Origin: Prochlorococcus sp. AG-409-A10
GTDB taxonomy: Bacteria > Cyanobacteriota > Cyanobacteriia > PCC-6307 > Cyanobiaceae
Reading direction: 5' to 3'
Assembly: GCA_003216175.1 (NCBI GenBank)
Contig: QCJG01000001.1
Coordinates: forward strand, 186,001-250,000
Length of the DNA stretch: 64,000 nucleotides
Below are positions 11,499-22,454 of the stretch, piece after piece (positions within the stretch are counted from its first letter, which is position 1; every line of letters starts with the position of its first letter). The position numbers and the translations under genes are program-made. Below the pieces are notes generated by a model, which ran no database searches, was not told where the DNA came from, and saw only the letters and a list, made by a program, of their open reading frames with translations.

Positions 11499-12529
11499 GA
11501 TTTTTTTGGCAATAGAAGTTCAGCAATCTGCACTGCGTTAAGTGCGGCTCCCTTACGAATTTGATCTCCGCATAACCACAATTCCAAAGCATTGGGGTTG
11601 CTGATATCTTGCCTGATTCGGCCAACGGATATGGGGTCTCTACCAGCGACATCTTGTGGCATCGGGAAACGATTGTTTTCCAAGTTCTCAAGTATTTCAA
11701 CTCCTGGTGCAGATTCCAAAATCTCATAAGCTTCTTTGACTGGAAAAGGCTTTGTAAATTCAATATTGACCGCTTCAGAATGAGCCCTAAAAACTGGAAC
11801 TCTTACACATGTTGCAGTCAAAGAAAGCTTAGGATCTCCAAGAATCTTTCGAGTTTCATTAACCATTTTCATCTCTTCCTCACAATAATTGTTCGATTGC
11901 AATGGTGAATTATGCAAAAAAAGATTAAATGCCAAGGAAAAAGGAAGAACTGTACTTTGTGGAGATTTTCCATCTAAAACTTCTTGACTCAATTTGCCTA
12001 ATTCTTCCATTGCCATTGCACCTGCTCCGCTAGCAGATTGATAGGTTGATACAACGATCCTCTTAATAGGGATATGCCTGGACAATGGAGATAAAACCAA
12101 CGCTAATAAAATAGTCGTGCAATTAGGATTAGAAATTAAACCTTTGTGCTTACTCGCATCGGCAGGATTGACTTCGGGAACGACCAAAGGAACATTCTCG
12201 TCCATTCGAAATGCACTTGAGTTATCAATCATCAAAGCTCCAGAACTTTGAATTGTATCTTTCCACTTACGAGATATTGAACTACCCGCTGAGGCCAAAA
12301 TTAAATCTATATTTTCAAAACTATTTTTAGTTGTCTCTTCAACTTTCAACTCAGTTCCACAAAAACTCTGTATCTCGCCTGCTGAACGATGAGAGGCTAG
12401 TAAACTTAATTTTTTAATTGGAAAAGATCTCTCTTCAAGCAAAGCTAATAATTCCTTACCAACAGCTCCACTCGATCCAAGGATCGCAACTGCAAGAGGT
12501 CTATTTGGAAGAAGAAACTGTGGGTTCAA
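11495..12529 (-). CDS. asd: Aspartate-semialdehyde dehydrogenase
   Basis: 344 residues. The NADP-binding '[13 protein letters not shown]' is at residues 16-28, 'DNSSAFRMD' near 98, and the active-site Cys lies in '[14 protein letters not shown]' near 133. '[12 protein letters not shown]' near 237 carries the conserved Arg and His. The start chosen is TTG at 12529; no ATG lies between it and the nucleotide-binding motif, so a non-ATG start is likely. It reduces aspartyl phosphate made by LysC and feeds DapA, encoded directly downstream with a 4-base overlap. Divergent from tig across 153 AT-rich bases. Confidence 0.95.
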   Translation of the reverse strand: MNPQFLLPNRPLAVAILGSSGAVGKELLALLEERSFPIKKLSLLASHRSAGEIQSFCGTELKVEETTKNSFENIDLILASAGSSISRKWKDTIQSSGALMIDNSSAFRMDENVPLVVPEVNPADASKHKGLISNPNCTTILLALVLSPLSRHIPIKRIVVSTYQSASGAGAMAMEELGKLSQEVLDGKSPQSTVLPFSLAFNLFLHNSPLQSNNYCEEEMKMVNETRKILGDPKLSLTATCVRVPVFRAHSEAVNIEFTKPFPVKEAYEILESAPGVEILENLENNRFPMPQDVAGRDPISVGRIRQDISNPNALELWLCGDQIRKGAALNAVQIAELLLPKKS

Positions 12530-12682
12530 ACTTGATCAGGAGGAATAAAAGGTTTAACAAAAAATTTTTTCTTATTGGAAAAATCAACAAATAACAAATT
12601 TTTCGATACTTTTTAGGCCACAATAGCTTTGGAAGTGAATTAACGCTTTCTTACGCTAACCAAATTTGAGAATTTAGTTTCA

Positions 12683-14101
12683 ATGAGTGCTGCCAAATTA
12701 AAAGTAAAAACCAGTTCGAAACCTAATAGCAGAATTGCTGTAGAGGTAGAGGTGTCCGCAGATCGATGCAAAAATAGTTATGACGAAACTTTAAGCAAAC
12801 TCAGCAGATCTATCTCAATCCCTGGTTTTCGCAAAGGCAAAGTCCCAAAAGCAGTAGTAATCCAACAACTTGGAGTTAAAAGGATACAGGCTTCTGCACT
12901 GGAGTCACTATTGCAAAAAATCTGGACAGAAACGTTAGATCAGGAAGGAATTGAACCTTTGTGTGAGCCTGAACTCGAAGATGGCTTTGAAACTATTTTG
13001 GAAAATTTCAACCCTGAAAAAACTCTTACATTAAAACTTGCAACTGATATAGCCCCTATCCCTACTTTAAAAAAATCTTCAGGCCTAACTGTTGAAGTAG
13101 AAAATTTAATCTTTGATCCAAAAAAAGTAGATGAACTTATTGAACAATCCAGAAATCAACTAGCAACTAAAGTACCAGTTAATGATCGTGCCGCAAAAAA
13201 AGGAGATATTGCTTTAGTTAGCTTTCAAGGAACTTTCGCAGACGATGGAAGCGAAATTGAAGGTGGAAGCGCAGATTCAATAGAAATAGAACTTGAAGAA
13301 GGTCGAATGATTCCTGGGTTTATTGAAGGTGTAATTGGAATGAATATTAATGATGAAAAAACATTAATATGTTCATTTCCCAAGGATTATCATCAAGAAG
13401 ATGCAAAAGGCAGAAAAGCTGAATTCAAAGTCAGTCTGGAAGATTTAAAAATCAAAGAATTACCAGAACTAAATGATGAGTTTGCCAAACAAGCAAGTGA
13501 TAAAGAAAATATGACTGACTTACGCGCAGATCTGGAAAAGAGGCTCAAAGAAGATACTGATAGAAAACAAGCAAAAAATCGTCAGGACTCACTTCTTGAC
13601 GCTTTGGTCAAAGAGCTTGAAGTTGAGCTACCAAAAAGTCTTATTGACCAAGAAGTTCGAGTAATTGTTGAACAAACAGCTCAAAATTTTGCTCAGCAAG
13701 GCATTGATGTCAAATCAATGTTTACTCAAGAGCTTGTAAAATCGCTAATGGAATCTTCAAAAGGAGAAGCAGAGAAAAAGCTTCGTCAAAAACTGGCTTT
13801 AAATGCTTTAGCTAAGTCGGAAAAAATTGAAGTTTCACAAAAAGAAATCAATTCAAAATTGAAAGAAGTAGAAGCAGATATCAAACTTTCAAACGAAAAA
13901 AATATCGACGAGGATCGTCTCAAAGAGGCTATTACTGATGATTTGTTGCAAGAAAAATTATTTGCTTGGCTTGAAGAGAATAATACTGTTATAGAAAAAG
14001 CCCCAGAGAAAACTAAAGATCAAAGCAAGGAGAAAAGTTCTAAAAAGACAACAACAAAAACAAATAAAGAAAAGAAAAGTTCTAAAACACCCAAATCCTA
14101 G
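12683..14101 (+). CDS. tig: Trigger factor
   Basis: 472 residues. The N-terminal ribosome-binding domain has the signature 'ISIPGFRKGKVPKAVV' near residue 44. The FKBP-type prolyl isomerase domain spans roughly 165-255 ('GDIALVSFQGTF', 'MIPGFIEGVIGM'). A long helical C-terminal chaperone domain follows and ends in a Lys/Ser/Thr-rich tail typical of picocyanobacterial versions. It acts on nascent chains at the ribosome exit. It is followed by clpP after 43 bases and then clpX, the common tig-clpP-clpX order. Confidence 0.96.
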   Translation: MSAAKLKVKTSSKPNSRIAVEVEVSADRCKNSYDETLSKLSRSISIPGFRKGKVPKAVVIQQLGVKRIQASALESLLQKIWTETLDQEGIEPLCEPELEDGFETILENFNPEKTLTLKLATDIAPIPTLKKSSGLTVEVENLIFDPKKVDELIEQSRNQLATKVPVNDRAAKKGDIALVSFQGTFADDGSEIEGGSADSIEIELEEGRMIPGFIEGVIGMNINDEKTLICSFPKDYHQEDAKGRKAEFKVSLEDLKIKELPELNDEFAKQASDKENMTDLRADLEKRLKEDTDRKQAKNRQDSLLDALVKELEVELPKSLIDQEVRVIVEQTAQNFAQQGIDVKSMFTQELVKSLMESSKGEAEKKLRQKLALNALAKSEKIEVSQKEINSKLKEVEADIKLSNEKNIDEDRLKEAITDDLLQEKLFAWLEENNTVIEKAPEKTKDQSKEKSSKKTTTKTNKEKKSSKTPKS

Positions 14102-14144
14102 TTTCTACGCATAGATTAAAAGCATTAGCTATCTAAAGTTCAAG

Positions 14145-14801
14145 TTGATTGAAGCAAGAAAAACTCACCTCATTAATAGTTTATGGCAAAACCCTTGTCT
14201 ATTTTCAGGACCAGGAGTTCTACCAACAGTAATCGAACAATCAGGTCAAGGTGATCGGGCATTTGATATTTACTCTCGATTACTTCGTGAAAGAATCATC
14301 TTTCTAGGAACCGATGTAAATGATCAAGTTGCTGATGCATTGGTTGCTCAACTGCTCTTTTTAGAAGCTGATGATCCTGAAAAAGATATTCAGTTGTATA
14401 TCAACTCTCCTGGAGGATCTGTAACTGCGGGATTAGCTATCTATGACACAATTCAGCAAGTTAGTCCTGATGTCATAACAATTTGCTACGGCCTTGCCGC
14501 AAGCATGGGGGCTTTTCTTCTCTCTGGAGGGACAAAAGGTAAAAGACTTGCATTGCCCAATTCCAGAATAATGATTCATCAACCTCTTGGGGGAGCTCAA
14601 GGTCAAGCGGTCGAAATTGAAATTCAAGCCAAAGAGATTCTCTATTTAAAAGAGACTCTTAATTCACTTTTAGCTGAACATACTGGACAAGATATTAAAA
14701 AGATTTCAGAAGACACTGATCGAGACCACTTTCTTTCTCCCCAAGAAGCGGTTGAATATGGCCTGATCGACAAAGTTGTTTCCAATCTCAACTCCCTATG
14801 A
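14145..14801 (+). CDS. clpP: ATP-dependent Clp protease proteolytic subunit
   Basis: 218 residues. The catalytic triad is complete: Ser120 in '[10 protein letters not shown]', His145 in 'MIHQPLGG' and Asp194 in '[10 protein letters not shown]'. The gene starts with TTG at 14145; the protein from there aligns with the usual short propeptide. ClpP forms the barrel that degrades proteins unfolded by ClpX, encoded 105 bases downstream. Cyanobacteria carry several ClpP paralogues; the neighbourhood (tig, clpX) marks this as the ClpX partner, usually called ClpP2, but that number is inference. Confidence 0.95.
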   Translation: MIEARKTHLINSLWQNPCLFSGPGVLPTVIEQSGQGDRAFDIYSRLLRERIIFLGTDVNDQVADALVAQLLFLEADDPEKDIQLYINSPGGSVTAGLAIYDTIQQVSPDVITICYGLAASMGAFLLSGGTKGKRLALPNSRIMIHQPLGGAQGQAVEIEIQAKEILYLKETLNSLLAEHTGQDIKKISEDTDRDHFLSPQEAVEYGLIDKVVSNLNSL

Positions 14802-14906
14802 ATCATTAAGGAAAGCTGACAAGGCACCAATCCTCAATGATCCTATTAATTGAGACTGAATAAAATCAATTATCGGTCTATCTAACCTGTTTTTTTTTAG
14901 AGCTCG

Positions 14907-16262
14907 ATGGCAAAATTTGAGGCCCATCTTAAATGCTCCTTTTGTGGCAAGGCCCAAGATCAGGTGAGGAAACTCATTGCTGGTCCAGGAGTTTACATAT
15001 GCGATGAATGTATCGACTTATGCAACGAAATTTTAGATGAAGAACTAATCGATAATCCCACTCAGCAGAGGAGTGGACAGGAGCAAAGCCGTAAAACTAA
15101 GGCTGCCACAACAACAACTAAACCTGCTCCAACTTTGGCTTCCATACCAAAACCTATTGAAATAAAAAAGTTTTTAGATGATCAAGTAGTAGGGCAAGAA
15201 CCAGCAAAAAAAATATTATCAGTAGCTGTTTATAACCACTACAAGAGACTTGCATGGAAAGGTGATGGATCTGGTGAGACTGATTTAACGGCAACAAAAT
15301 TACAAAAATCTAATATTTTATTAATTGGTCCAACTGGATGTGGAAAGACATTACTTGCCCAAACACTAGCTGAAATGCTTGATGTTCCATTTGCTGTCGC
15401 TGATGCAACAACCCTTACTGAAGCTGGATATGTAGGGGAGGATGTAGAAAATATTCTTTTGCGTCTGCTACAAAAAGCAGATATGGATGTGGATTTAGCA
15501 CAAAGAGGAATTATTTATATAGATGAGATTGACAAAATTGCTAGAAAAAGTGAAAACCCATCCATTACTAGAGATGTTTCTGGAGAAGGCGTTCAGCAAG
15601 CTCTTCTGAAAATGCTCGAGGGTACTGTTGCCAACGTGCCTCCTCAAGGAGGGAGAAAGCATCCTTACGGGGATTCTATTCAAATTGATACAAGCCAAAT
15701 ACTCTTTATATGTGGTGGAGCATTTGTGGGTTTAGACGAGGTAGTGCAAAAAAGACTTGGGAAAAATTCAATTGGTTTCATACCTAATGAAAATAGGGCA
15801 AGAAGCAAATCCAATCGAGATCGTGTTGGTGCAGATCTAATTAATGATCTTGAGCCTGACGACCTAGTGAAATATGGGCTAATTCCAGAATTCATTGGAA
15901 GAATGCCTGTTAGCGCAATCTTAGAGCCATTAAATGCTAAAGCACTTGAATCTATTCTCACAGAACCAAGAGATGCCTTAGTAAAACAGTTTAGAACCTT
16001 ATTAAGTATGGATAATGTAGAACTTTCATTTGACGAAGATGCTGTTGAGGCAATTGCACAAGAAGCTTATAAAAGAAAAACTGGAGCTAGAGCTTTGCGA
16101 GGAATTGTTGAAGAAATCATGCTAGATCTAATGTATAGCCTTCCATCTCAAACGAAAATTAAAAATTTCAACGTAACAAAGACAATGGTTGATGAAATTA
16201 CTGGTGGGAAAGTGGTTCCTCTATTATCAAATGACAAAAGAATAGTTAAGGAATCTGCCTAG
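14907..16262 (+). CDS. clpX: ATP-dependent Clp protease ATP-binding subunit ClpX
   Basis: 451 residues. The N-terminal zinc-binding domain has Cys10, Cys13, Cys32 and Cys35 ('CSFCGK...ICDECIDLC'). A Thr/Pro-rich linker at about 52-80 precedes the AAA+ domain with Walker A '[14 protein letters not shown]', Walker B '[13 protein letters not shown]', the pore loop 'GYVGEDVE', and the IGF-type ClpP docking segment 'KNSIGFIP'. It unfolds substrates and feeds them to ClpP. Upstream gap is 105 bases, enough for a separate promoter. Confidence 0.97.
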   Translation: MAKFEAHLKCSFCGKAQDQVRKLIAGPGVYICDECIDLCNEILDEELIDNPTQQRSGQEQSRKTKAATTTTKPAPTLASIPKPIEIKKFLDDQVVGQEPAKKILSVAVYNHYKRLAWKGDGSGETDLTATKLQKSNILLIGPTGCGKTLLAQTLAEMLDVPFAVADATTLTEAGYVGEDVENILLRLLQKADMDVDLAQRGIIYIDEIDKIARKSENPSITRDVSGEGVQQALLKMLEGTVANVPPQGGRKHPYGDSIQIDTSQILFICGGAFVGLDEVVQKRLGKNSIGFIPNENRARSKSNRDRVGADLINDLEPDDLVKYGLIPEFIGRMPVSAILEPLNAKALESILTEPRDALVKQFRTLLSMDNVELSFDEDAVEAIAQEAYKRKTGARALRGIVEEIMLDLMYSLPSQTKIKNFNVTKTMVDEITGGKVVPLLSNDKRIVKESA

Positions 16263-16414
16263 ATCGAATAAATTTTTTTATACCTTTTCAAAATTAATTA
16301 GAAAAATTATAAAATTTGCAAAAATTAAATTAGTCAAATATTTAATGAATGATGATCGATTTTGAATATGATCAAATAAAACAAGATTAAATTTGTACAT
16401 ATTTTTACTTGCAA

Positions 16415-18088
16415 ATGATAAAGACTTATGAGCCGTTACATCATAAATATCGCCCAACAAACTTTGACGAGCTTGTTGGGCAGGATCCAATCACATCAAC
16501 ATTAAAGCAGGCATTAATAAGTAATCGAATTGCCCCTGCATATATCTTCTCAGGGCCTCGAGGAACAGGTAAAACATCAAGTGCAAGAATTTTCGCAAAA
16601 TCTTTAAATTGTTTAAAAAGTGAAAAAGCCACAACCTTACCTTGCGGTGAATGTGAACTCTGTAAAGGAATTAACTGGGGCAATGCATTGGATGTAATTG
16701 AAATTGATGCAGCTTCCAATACAGGTGTTGAAAATATTCGCGAATTGATAGAAAGATCTAGATTTGCTCCTGCAAAAGCTCGCTGGAAAGTTTATGTCAT
16801 AGATGAATGCCATATGCTTTCAACCGCAGCCTTTAATGCACTTCTAAAAACCCTAGAAGAACCTCCGCGTCAAGTCGTATTTATTCTTGCAACAACAGAT
16901 CCTCAACGTGTTTTACCTACAATTTTAAGTAGATGCATGCGCTTTGATTTTAGAAGAATAGGCCTCCAGGATATAGAAAATCATTTAATTGGTATTGCTC
17001 AAAAAGAAGAAATTTCCATCAACGAAGATGCAATAGCATTAATTGCAAAACATTCCCAAGGAGGATTAAGAGATGCTGAAAGTTTACTTGATCAAGTTAG
17101 TTTACTTCCTCCACCAATAACTAAATTAAACATCATTAATTTGATAGGAGCTGTACCAGAAGAAGAACTACTTATATTAGCTAAGTCTTTATTAAATAAA
17201 GATCCCAAATCTATTCTAAATATTTGCAATCATCTAATTAACAAGGGGAAAGAACCAATTGCTATTTTACAAGGAATTGCATCTATATTAAGAGATTTAG
17301 TTATAACAAAAGTAACAAATGAGCCAACTGATCTATGTAATATTTCTCACGAGAATAGTGAAAGTTTAAAAGATATAGCAACGTCTGCTCATCTTGATCA
17401 AATACTCAGCCTACAATCTAAATTAAAAGGCTCAGAAACCTATATCAGAAATAGTAATCAACCAAAATTATGGCTAGAAATTCATTTACTTGGAATGCTT
17501 TCCAATGAAAGACCCAAAGAAAATAATAGAATAAAACAATCCTTGGTATCAACAAGAAAATCAGATGAGTCTGAACCTAAACAAGCTAATCATTCATTAG
17601 AAAATATAGACTCAAATACCAACAAAGAACAAATTAACAAAACAGTTTTTCAAGAAGAATCTAAACCCAGTCAAATTTTGAATCTTGATGAGATTTGGAA
17701 AAAAGTCATAGCTATGTTAGAGCTTCCTTCAACAAAAATGCTACTTTCACAACAAGCCAAATTAATAAATTTAAACTCAGATTCTGCTGAAATAGCAATT
17801 TCAGAAAAATGGATAAATATGATTCAAAGTCGAAAAAATCTAATTGAAGATGCTTTTTATAAAGCGAGAGGATCATCAACTAAAGTTTTTTTAATACAAC
17901 AAAGAGACAACTTATCCAATCCAAGAAAAGATGAACAAAAAAATGAATTTAAAGTTGATAAAGAGCCAAATAAAAATCATTTAGAAATCAAAAAAATAGA
18001 ACCAAAAAATAATTTAGAGACAAACTCTATTGATCAGAAAGCTAAGCAATTTGCAGACTTCTTTAATGGAGAAATTGTAGATCTCTAA
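16415..18088 (+). CDS. dnaX: DNA polymerase III subunit tau
   Basis: 557 residues from the ATG at 16415 (an in-frame TTG lies two codons upstream). Walker A 'SGPRGTGKTSSARIF' is near residue 44, the zinc module 'CGECELC' near 77, and 'YVIDECHMLSTAAFNALLK' (DExH) near 127. The C-terminal 200 residues are Lys/Asn/Glu-rich, as expected for the polymerase-binding tau part. Tau links clamp loader and polymerase cores. I see no intein and no well-placed slippery heptamer for a short gamma form. The 146 AT-rich bases upstream separate it from clpX. Confidence 0.93.
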   Translation: MIKTYEPLHHKYRPTNFDELVGQDPITSTLKQALISNRIAPAYIFSGPRGTGKTSSARIFAKSLNCLKSEKATTLPCGECELCKGINWGNALDVIEIDAASNTGVENIRELIERSRFAPAKARWKVYVIDECHMLSTAAFNALLKTLEEPPRQVVFILATTDPQRVLPTILSRCMRFDFRRIGLQDIENHLIGIAQKEEISINEDAIALIAKHSQGGLRDAESLLDQVSLLPPPITKLNIINLIGAVPEEELLILAKSLLNKDPKSILNICNHLINKGKEPIAILQGIASILRDLVITKVTNEPTDLCNISHENSESLKDIATSAHLDQILSLQSKLKGSETYIRNSNQPKLWLEIHLLGMLSNERPKENNRIKQSLVSTRKSDESEPKQANHSLENIDSNTNKEQINKTVFQEESKPSQILNLDEIWKKVIAMLELPSTKMLLSQQAKLINLNSDSAEIAISEKWINMIQSRKNLIEDAFYKARGSSTKVFLIQQRDNLSNPRKDEQKNEFKVDKEPNKNHLEIKKIEPKNNLETNSIDQKAKQFADFFNGEIVDL

Positions 18089-18105
18089 TTATCAGATCAA
18101 CTTAA

Positions 18106-19422
18106 TTAAGAACCAATATGATCAGTTTTTTCCCATATTAAAGTCTTACGAAATAATGACATTTTTAAGACTATAAAGGGAATAACAATAAACCAATGTG
18201 CAAGGTAAATTGTTGCTCCAAGTATATTAATAAAATTAGGCGAAGGTAATCTTGGACCTTCACTATTCTGAGAACATCCTTTCCAAAAAGCTAAGCTAGA
18301 AATAGCAAATGCAACTATTGATAGAGGCCAATATAATGGTCTATCAAATAAAATAATTGACACAATAAAATCTATAAATGATACAACTGGTAAAGCATAT
18401 TGCAACAAGAAAAAGCAAGTTAAATCTATTTTCTTAAAGTTTGATAGGCGTTTTGATATCAATAAAGGCCAGTAATCGAAAAACCTTTGCAAACCTCCCT
18501 CAGCCCACCTTTTTCTTTGTCTAAATAAAGCTGACAATGATTCCACTGCTTCCTCTTGAATAGGTGGATCCCACATTACTAATATTGGCGATCGGGTTAA
18601 TAAAAACCGGAAACTTAAATCTAAATCGTCAGTGATTGTTTGTTCATTAAATCCTCCACAAGATTCAAGAACTTGTCTATTAATTAATTGACCATTACCT
18701 CTTAACTCCGAAACGCCTCCACTAGCAAGTCTGCCTCTTTGTATAACAGCATCCATTGCCATCTCCATTGCTTGATAGATAGCAATTTGATTCAAGTCAC
18801 AATTCACAACTGATTTTCTTAACTGCACTCCAGACCATCCACCATGCAAAGCAATAGCTATAGCTCTAAGTAATACATTCCTCTGTAATTGTGCATCAGC
18901 ATCAAGAATAAATAACCATTCTCCATTAGTTTTATCTAATACAGAATTTAAAGCTCCTGATTTACCACCACCACTTAAAGATGGGCGACTTAAAACATTA
19001 ATTTTAGGAAAACTTTTACGTAATTTTTCTAATAACTCAGGTGTTCTATCTTTGCTTCCATCATCAATTATCCATAGAGAAAGTTTTTCCTCTGGATATT
19101 CAATTGATAAAAGTCTTGAAACTAATCGCTCTATTACATTTTCTTCATCACGTGCTGCCACCAACACATCAACTTTGGGAAGAGTTTCAAAAAATTTTTC
19201 ATCCTTAATTAAATGCTCATTTTGTAATTGATAATTTTCCCTACGATCTCTTAATACAACGCTCAACCCATACCCCCCCAGTAACAAAGCCAAAGTAATT
19301 GAAGGAAATAAATTCTTGGTAGGCTCCATTAAATGAGGAAAAATTCCTGCTAAAGCACAGCAAATCAAAAACAATATTGATTTAATGCGTCGGTTTTCTC
19401 CACTGATTTTGGCTAAAGCCAT
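18106..19422 (-). CDS. Membrane glycosyltransferase, family 2
   Basis: 438 residues. Two hydrophobic segments at about 14-30 and 38-54 precede a GT-A fold: 'VDVLVAARDEENVIERLV' near 88, 'LWIIDDGSKDRTPELL', the DXD motif in 'WLFILDADAQL', 'TDDLDLSFRF', and the 'QRKRWAEGG' (QxxRW-type) motif. Three to four more membrane helices close the protein. The QxxRW class makes processive or membrane-linked beta-glycans. The acceptor is unknown; a cell-envelope polysaccharide is likely. It is 45 bases downstream of a SpoIID-like wall gene on the same strand, which supports an envelope role. Confidence 0.8.
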   Translation of the reverse strand: MALAKISGENRRIKSILFLICCALAGIFPHLMEPTKNLFPSITLALLLGGYGLSVVLRDRRENYQLQNEHLIKDEKFFETLPKVDVLVAARDEENVIERLVSRLLSIEYPEEKLSLWIIDDGSKDRTPELLEKLRKSFPKINVLSRPSLSGGGKSGALNSVLDKTNGEWLFILDADAQLQRNVLLRAIAIALHGGWSGVQLRKSVVNCDLNQIAIYQAMEMAMDAVIQRGRLASGGVSELRGNGQLINRQVLESCGGFNEQTITDDLDLSFRFLLTRSPILVMWDPPIQEEAVESLSALFRQRKRWAEGGLQRFFDYWPLLISKRLSNFKKIDLTCFFLLQYALPVVSFIDFIVSIILFDRPLYWPLSIVAFAISSLAFWKGCSQNSEGPRLPSPNFINILGATIYLAHWFIVIPFIVLKMSLFRKTLIWEKTDHIGS

Positions 19423-19467
19423 GGAGTAGTACTTTTATCAATTAGTGACTCTAAGAGGCTTTCATCA

Positions 19468-21021
19468 CTAAGGCAAAAATCCATATTTAGTTTTTGGATA
19501 ATAATGAGAAAGAATTTGTTTCGTAGTCCATCCATTTTTTGCTAACTCTATAGCCCCAGACTGAGACATCCCTGCTCCATGCCCAAAGCCTCCGCCAGAA
19601 AAAAGCCATTTACCTTCTTTAATTTCTTTAACAACAAATAATGTGCTTGGTAATTGTCTGAGAACACGTCGAATGTCATCAAGTTTAAGAAAAATTTCTG
19701 AACCACTCTTTCCGTCAATTTTCAACGAAGTGACTCTCCCACTACTTCCTCTCGTTACAACCTTAATTTTATTTGGATAAAAAGAACTGCTAACTTTTTT
19801 TGCTTGACTAAGCTGTTTAGATATCTGAGAGGACTCTAACGTTCTTTCCCATCTGAAAAGTGGATGATCAGAACCAAAAGCCTCAGACTTAGAAAATAAA
19901 AAAGATTTCAAATATTTTTCATTTGATAGAGGTAAATCAACCTTACGAGCCCACTGTTTTGGTCCATCCAAGCGCATTTGCAAATAAGGAACTTTACTAA
20001 TTGACCATGCTTCATCAACCGAGGCCATCACCCCACCATTTGTCGCATGATAAACAGTATTTATTGGCCTTTTATTCCAAGTCAGAATTTTGCCAGCAGT
20101 TTTTTTTATAGCCGTTTTAATTTTTTGATTAACTTTAGATGGATCCTTATAAACCTGACATTGCGTATCACTGCAAAGATTGTACCCATCAACATTAAAT
20201 CTATGACTATTGGCCAAAGCCCATGTTCTTGCCAGTACAGCCTGCGCTGCTAGTGCTGCTTCAGGAGAACTTGCGCCAATTTCGTAAGGAACTACTCCAT
20301 TTAGATATCTCTCAATAGGAACATGCTCAACTAATGTCCAACTTCCATATGCATCTGACTGAATCGAAAACGGACCCAAGTATATTCCCTGCTCCCAGCG
20401 CAACCCATCAGGAGCTTGCAATGAAATAGGACCTTTTAGGAAAATCTTTCCATTATTTCCATCTAAATAAGGAAAAACAGTCTTTGAAACCTTAATTTTT
20501 TTATAAGTTGACTTGATGGATGGTGGAATCTCGATGTCCCCTGACACCCAAACCTCCCAATCCAAAGGATGAGCAATCGTTGATTCAATACCTTTCTCTT
20601 TTAAATCATTGGCCGATCGTTCAGCAGACTCGAAACTTGCGAAGGGACCAACGATCTTTCTAACAAATACTTTTGGATTTAATAATTCTTTTGCTCGCCA
20701 ACCAATATTAATTTCTTTAGCCTTTCGAATGACTCCATCAGCATCTGTAAGAATCAAGTTTCTGCCATTACTGACTAGCCTCAAAGGAGGCGAATTATCA
20801 TCATTAATGATTTCTTTTCCTAAATATGGCTTAATCCCAACAAGCAGCACATTTTTTTCTAAACTTATTAAAGGTGTTTCGGGAGGTGCCTGATGAGTTG
20901 CAAAAAGCTTAACTTTGCGAGTATTCGCAATACAAACTTGATTTAAATAGTGCACACCAATTAAGAAAAACAAACCAAAAGCAAAAAAACGCTTTTGAAC
21001 CTGTAAGTAGGTTTTAATCAC
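19468..21021 (-). CDS. SpoIID/LytB-domain protein (amidase-enhancer-like)
   Basis: 517 residues from a GTG start. A membrane segment or signal peptide lies at about residues 11-33. A SPOR-like stretch 'GPFASFESAERSANDLKEKG' is near 125-145. The SpoIID core follows: 'VPIERYLNGVVPYEIG', 'ALAAQAVLARTWAL', 'QVYKDPSKVNQKIKTAIKKT' and near the end 'GGGFGHGAGMSQSGAIELAK'. SpoIID proteins are lytic transglycosylases acting on denuded glycan in Bacillus; cyanobacterial relatives are less studied. Probably periplasmic or membrane-anchored and acting on peptidoglycan. Confidence 0.85.
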   Translation of the reverse strand: MIKTYLQVQKRFFAFGLFFLIGVHYLNQVCIANTRKVKLFATHQAPPETPLISLEKNVLLVGIKPYLGKEIINDDNSPPLRLVSNGRNLILTDADGVIRKAKEINIGWRAKELLNPKVFVRKIVGPFASFESAERSANDLKEKGIESTIAHPLDWEVWVSGDIEIPPSIKSTYKKIKVSKTVFPYLDGNNGKIFLKGPISLQAPDGLRWEQGIYLGPFSIQSDAYGSWTLVEHVPIERYLNGVVPYEIGASSPEAALAAQAVLARTWALANSHRFNVDGYNLCSDTQCQVYKDPSKVNQKIKTAIKKTAGKILTWNKRPINTVYHATNGGVMASVDEAWSISKVPYLQMRLDGPKQWARKVDLPLSNEKYLKSFLFSKSEAFGSDHPLFRWERTLESSQISKQLSQAKKVSSSFYPNKIKVVTRGSSGRVTSLKIDGKSGSEIFLKLDDIRRVLRQLPSTLFVVKEIKEGKWLFSGGGFGHGAGMSQSGAIELAKNGWTTKQILSHYYPKTKYGFLP

Positions 21022-21121
21022 AACAAAAATCTCCTTCCAGCAAAAATTTAATAATTTGGGTTGGCTTAAGTGAGCTCAAGGACGTATTCTTGTATTCTTA
21101 TAGACTAACTATGCTTTATCA

Positions 21122-21319
21122 ATGCCAAAGCTCAAGACCCGCAAAGCTGCTGCAAAACGGTTCAAAGCAACAGGCACTGGCAAGTTTATGAGACGTCGTG
21201 CATTTCACAATCATTTACTCGACCATAAGAGCCCTAAATTAAAAAGGCACCTTAAAACAAAAGCAGTCGTAGACGAACGTGATGCAGAAAATGTAAGCCT
21301 TATGCTTCCTTATGCTTAA
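21122..21319 (+). CDS. rpmI: Ribosomal protein bL35
   Basis: 65 residues, very basic, beginning '[20 protein letters not shown]', the standard bL35 N-terminus. A component of the large ribosomal subunit. It forms a pair with rplT, 52 bases downstream. infC, often upstream in other bacteria, is absent here, as is usual in cyanobacteria. The 100 bases upstream contain 'TATAGACT' around 21101, a possible -10 region. Confidence 0.97.
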   Translation: MPKLKTRKAAAKRFKATGTGKFMRRRAFHNHLLDHKSPKLKRHLKTKAVVDERDAENVSLMLPYA

Positions 21320-21371
21320 GACTTCATAAGAACATTTATTAGTTAAATTTATTGATTTCTGGTTATTAATT

Positions 21372-21719
21372 ATGGCACGCGTTAAAAGAGGTAATGTTGC
21401 AAGAAAACGTAGAAACAAAATCCTTCGTCTAGCCAGAGGATTTAGAGGAGGGAATGGAACTCTTTTCCGAACTGCAAATCAAAGAGTAATGAAAGCTCTT
21501 TGTAACGCTTATAGAGATAGAAGAAGAAGAAAGCGTGATTTCAGAAGACTTTGGATTGCAAGAATCAATGCAGCAGCAAGATTAAATGGATTAAGCTATA
21601 GCAAGCTTATGGGTAGCTTAAAGAAAGCAGATATAAGAATCAACAGAAAAATGTTGGCTCAAATAGCAGTTACAGATCCTCAAACATTCACAAATATTGC
21701 AGTTAATTCAAAGGGTTAA
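21372..21719 (+). CDS. rplT: Ribosomal protein bL20
   Basis: 115 residues, beginning '[20 protein letters not shown]' with '[20 protein letters not shown]' in the middle, both diagnostic. bL20 binds 23S rRNA early in large-subunit assembly. It follows rpmI on the same strand. About 148 AT-rich bases follow before the TPR gene, with no clear hairpin terminator that I can see. Confidence 0.97.
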   Translation: MARVKRGNVARKRRNKILRLARGFRGGNGTLFRTANQRVMKALCNAYRDRRRRKRDFRRLWIARINAAARLNGLSYSKLMGSLKKADIRINRKMLAQIAVTDPQTFTNIAVNSKG

Positions 21720-21867
21720 ATATGTTTGATTAATGTGTTTCTTATTTTAAAATATGTATGAATGATTAATTAAAATAAAAGAATACAGAAGAAATCCCAA
21801 AAATTAAGAATATGGTAATAATAAATAATTACTATATTCTAAACAAATTAGTACTTGTTTTTAGACG

Positions 21868-22425
21868 ATGATAGTAAATCTTCCTCAAACTTATTTAATA
21901 GGACTGTGTTTGCTTTTAGTAATTATTGCTATTTTAGTAGGGAGACAACTATATAAAGTAAGAAAAGATGAAATGAAGCTAATAAAATTAGAGAAGGAAG
22001 ACTCAAATACGAGAGAAGATTCAGCTAAAATGTATGAATTAGCATCTGTACAATTAAAGAAGAGATTATATCCTCAAGCCACATCAACTTTAAAACAAGC
22101 CTTAAAGAAAATTGATGGTGAACCTCAAGAAGCTAAAGCACTTATTGAAAATGCATTAGGTTTTGCACTTGCGGCACAAAATGACTTTAAATCTGCAGTA
22201 ATTCATTATAAAAAAGCATTGACAGCAAAATCTGATTATCCAGTGGCTCTCAATAATCTCGGTTTTGCTTATCAACGTTTACTAAAAGAGGATGAAGCTT
22301 ATAAAAATTATCAAGAAGTTTTAAAGCTAGACCCTAATAACAAAACTGCGATCTCTCAAATCAAGAGACTTGAACGTATAATTGGAAAAGATAAAGATCA
22401 ATTATTGAATAAAAAAGGTTTTTAA
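21868..22425 (+). CDS. Membrane-anchored TPR-repeat protein
   Basis: 185 residues. One hydrophobic helix at about residues 9-27 ('YLIGLCLLLVIIAILVG') anchors the N-terminus. Two to three tetratricopeptide units follow: 'AKALIENALGFALAAQNDFK' and 'YPVALNNLGFAYQRLLKEDE', with the canonical small-residue spacing, then 'AYKNYQEVLKLDPNN'. TPR proteins mediate protein contacts, and in cyanobacteria several membrane TPR proteins assist photosystem assembly; any such role here is inference. It is followed by thiG after 29 bases. Confidence 0.75.
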   Translation: MIVNLPQTYLIGLCLLLVIIAILVGRQLYKVRKDEMKLIKLEKEDSNTREDSAKMYELASVQLKKRLYPQATSTLKQALKKIDGEPQEAKALIENALGFALAAQNDFKSAVIHYKKALTAKSDYPVALNNLGFAYQRLLKEDEAYKNYQEVLKLDPNNKTAISQIKRLERIIGKDKDQLLNKKGF

Positions 22426-22454
22426 ATCAATCTTAATTCATCATATTTTTACCC

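Noticed and set aside
17696..17706. Run of six A followed by G in dnaX (possible -1 frameshift site for a gamma subunit)
   Set aside because: The reading frame is AAA AAA G, not A AAA AAG, so the run is not in the phase of the known slippery heptamer.
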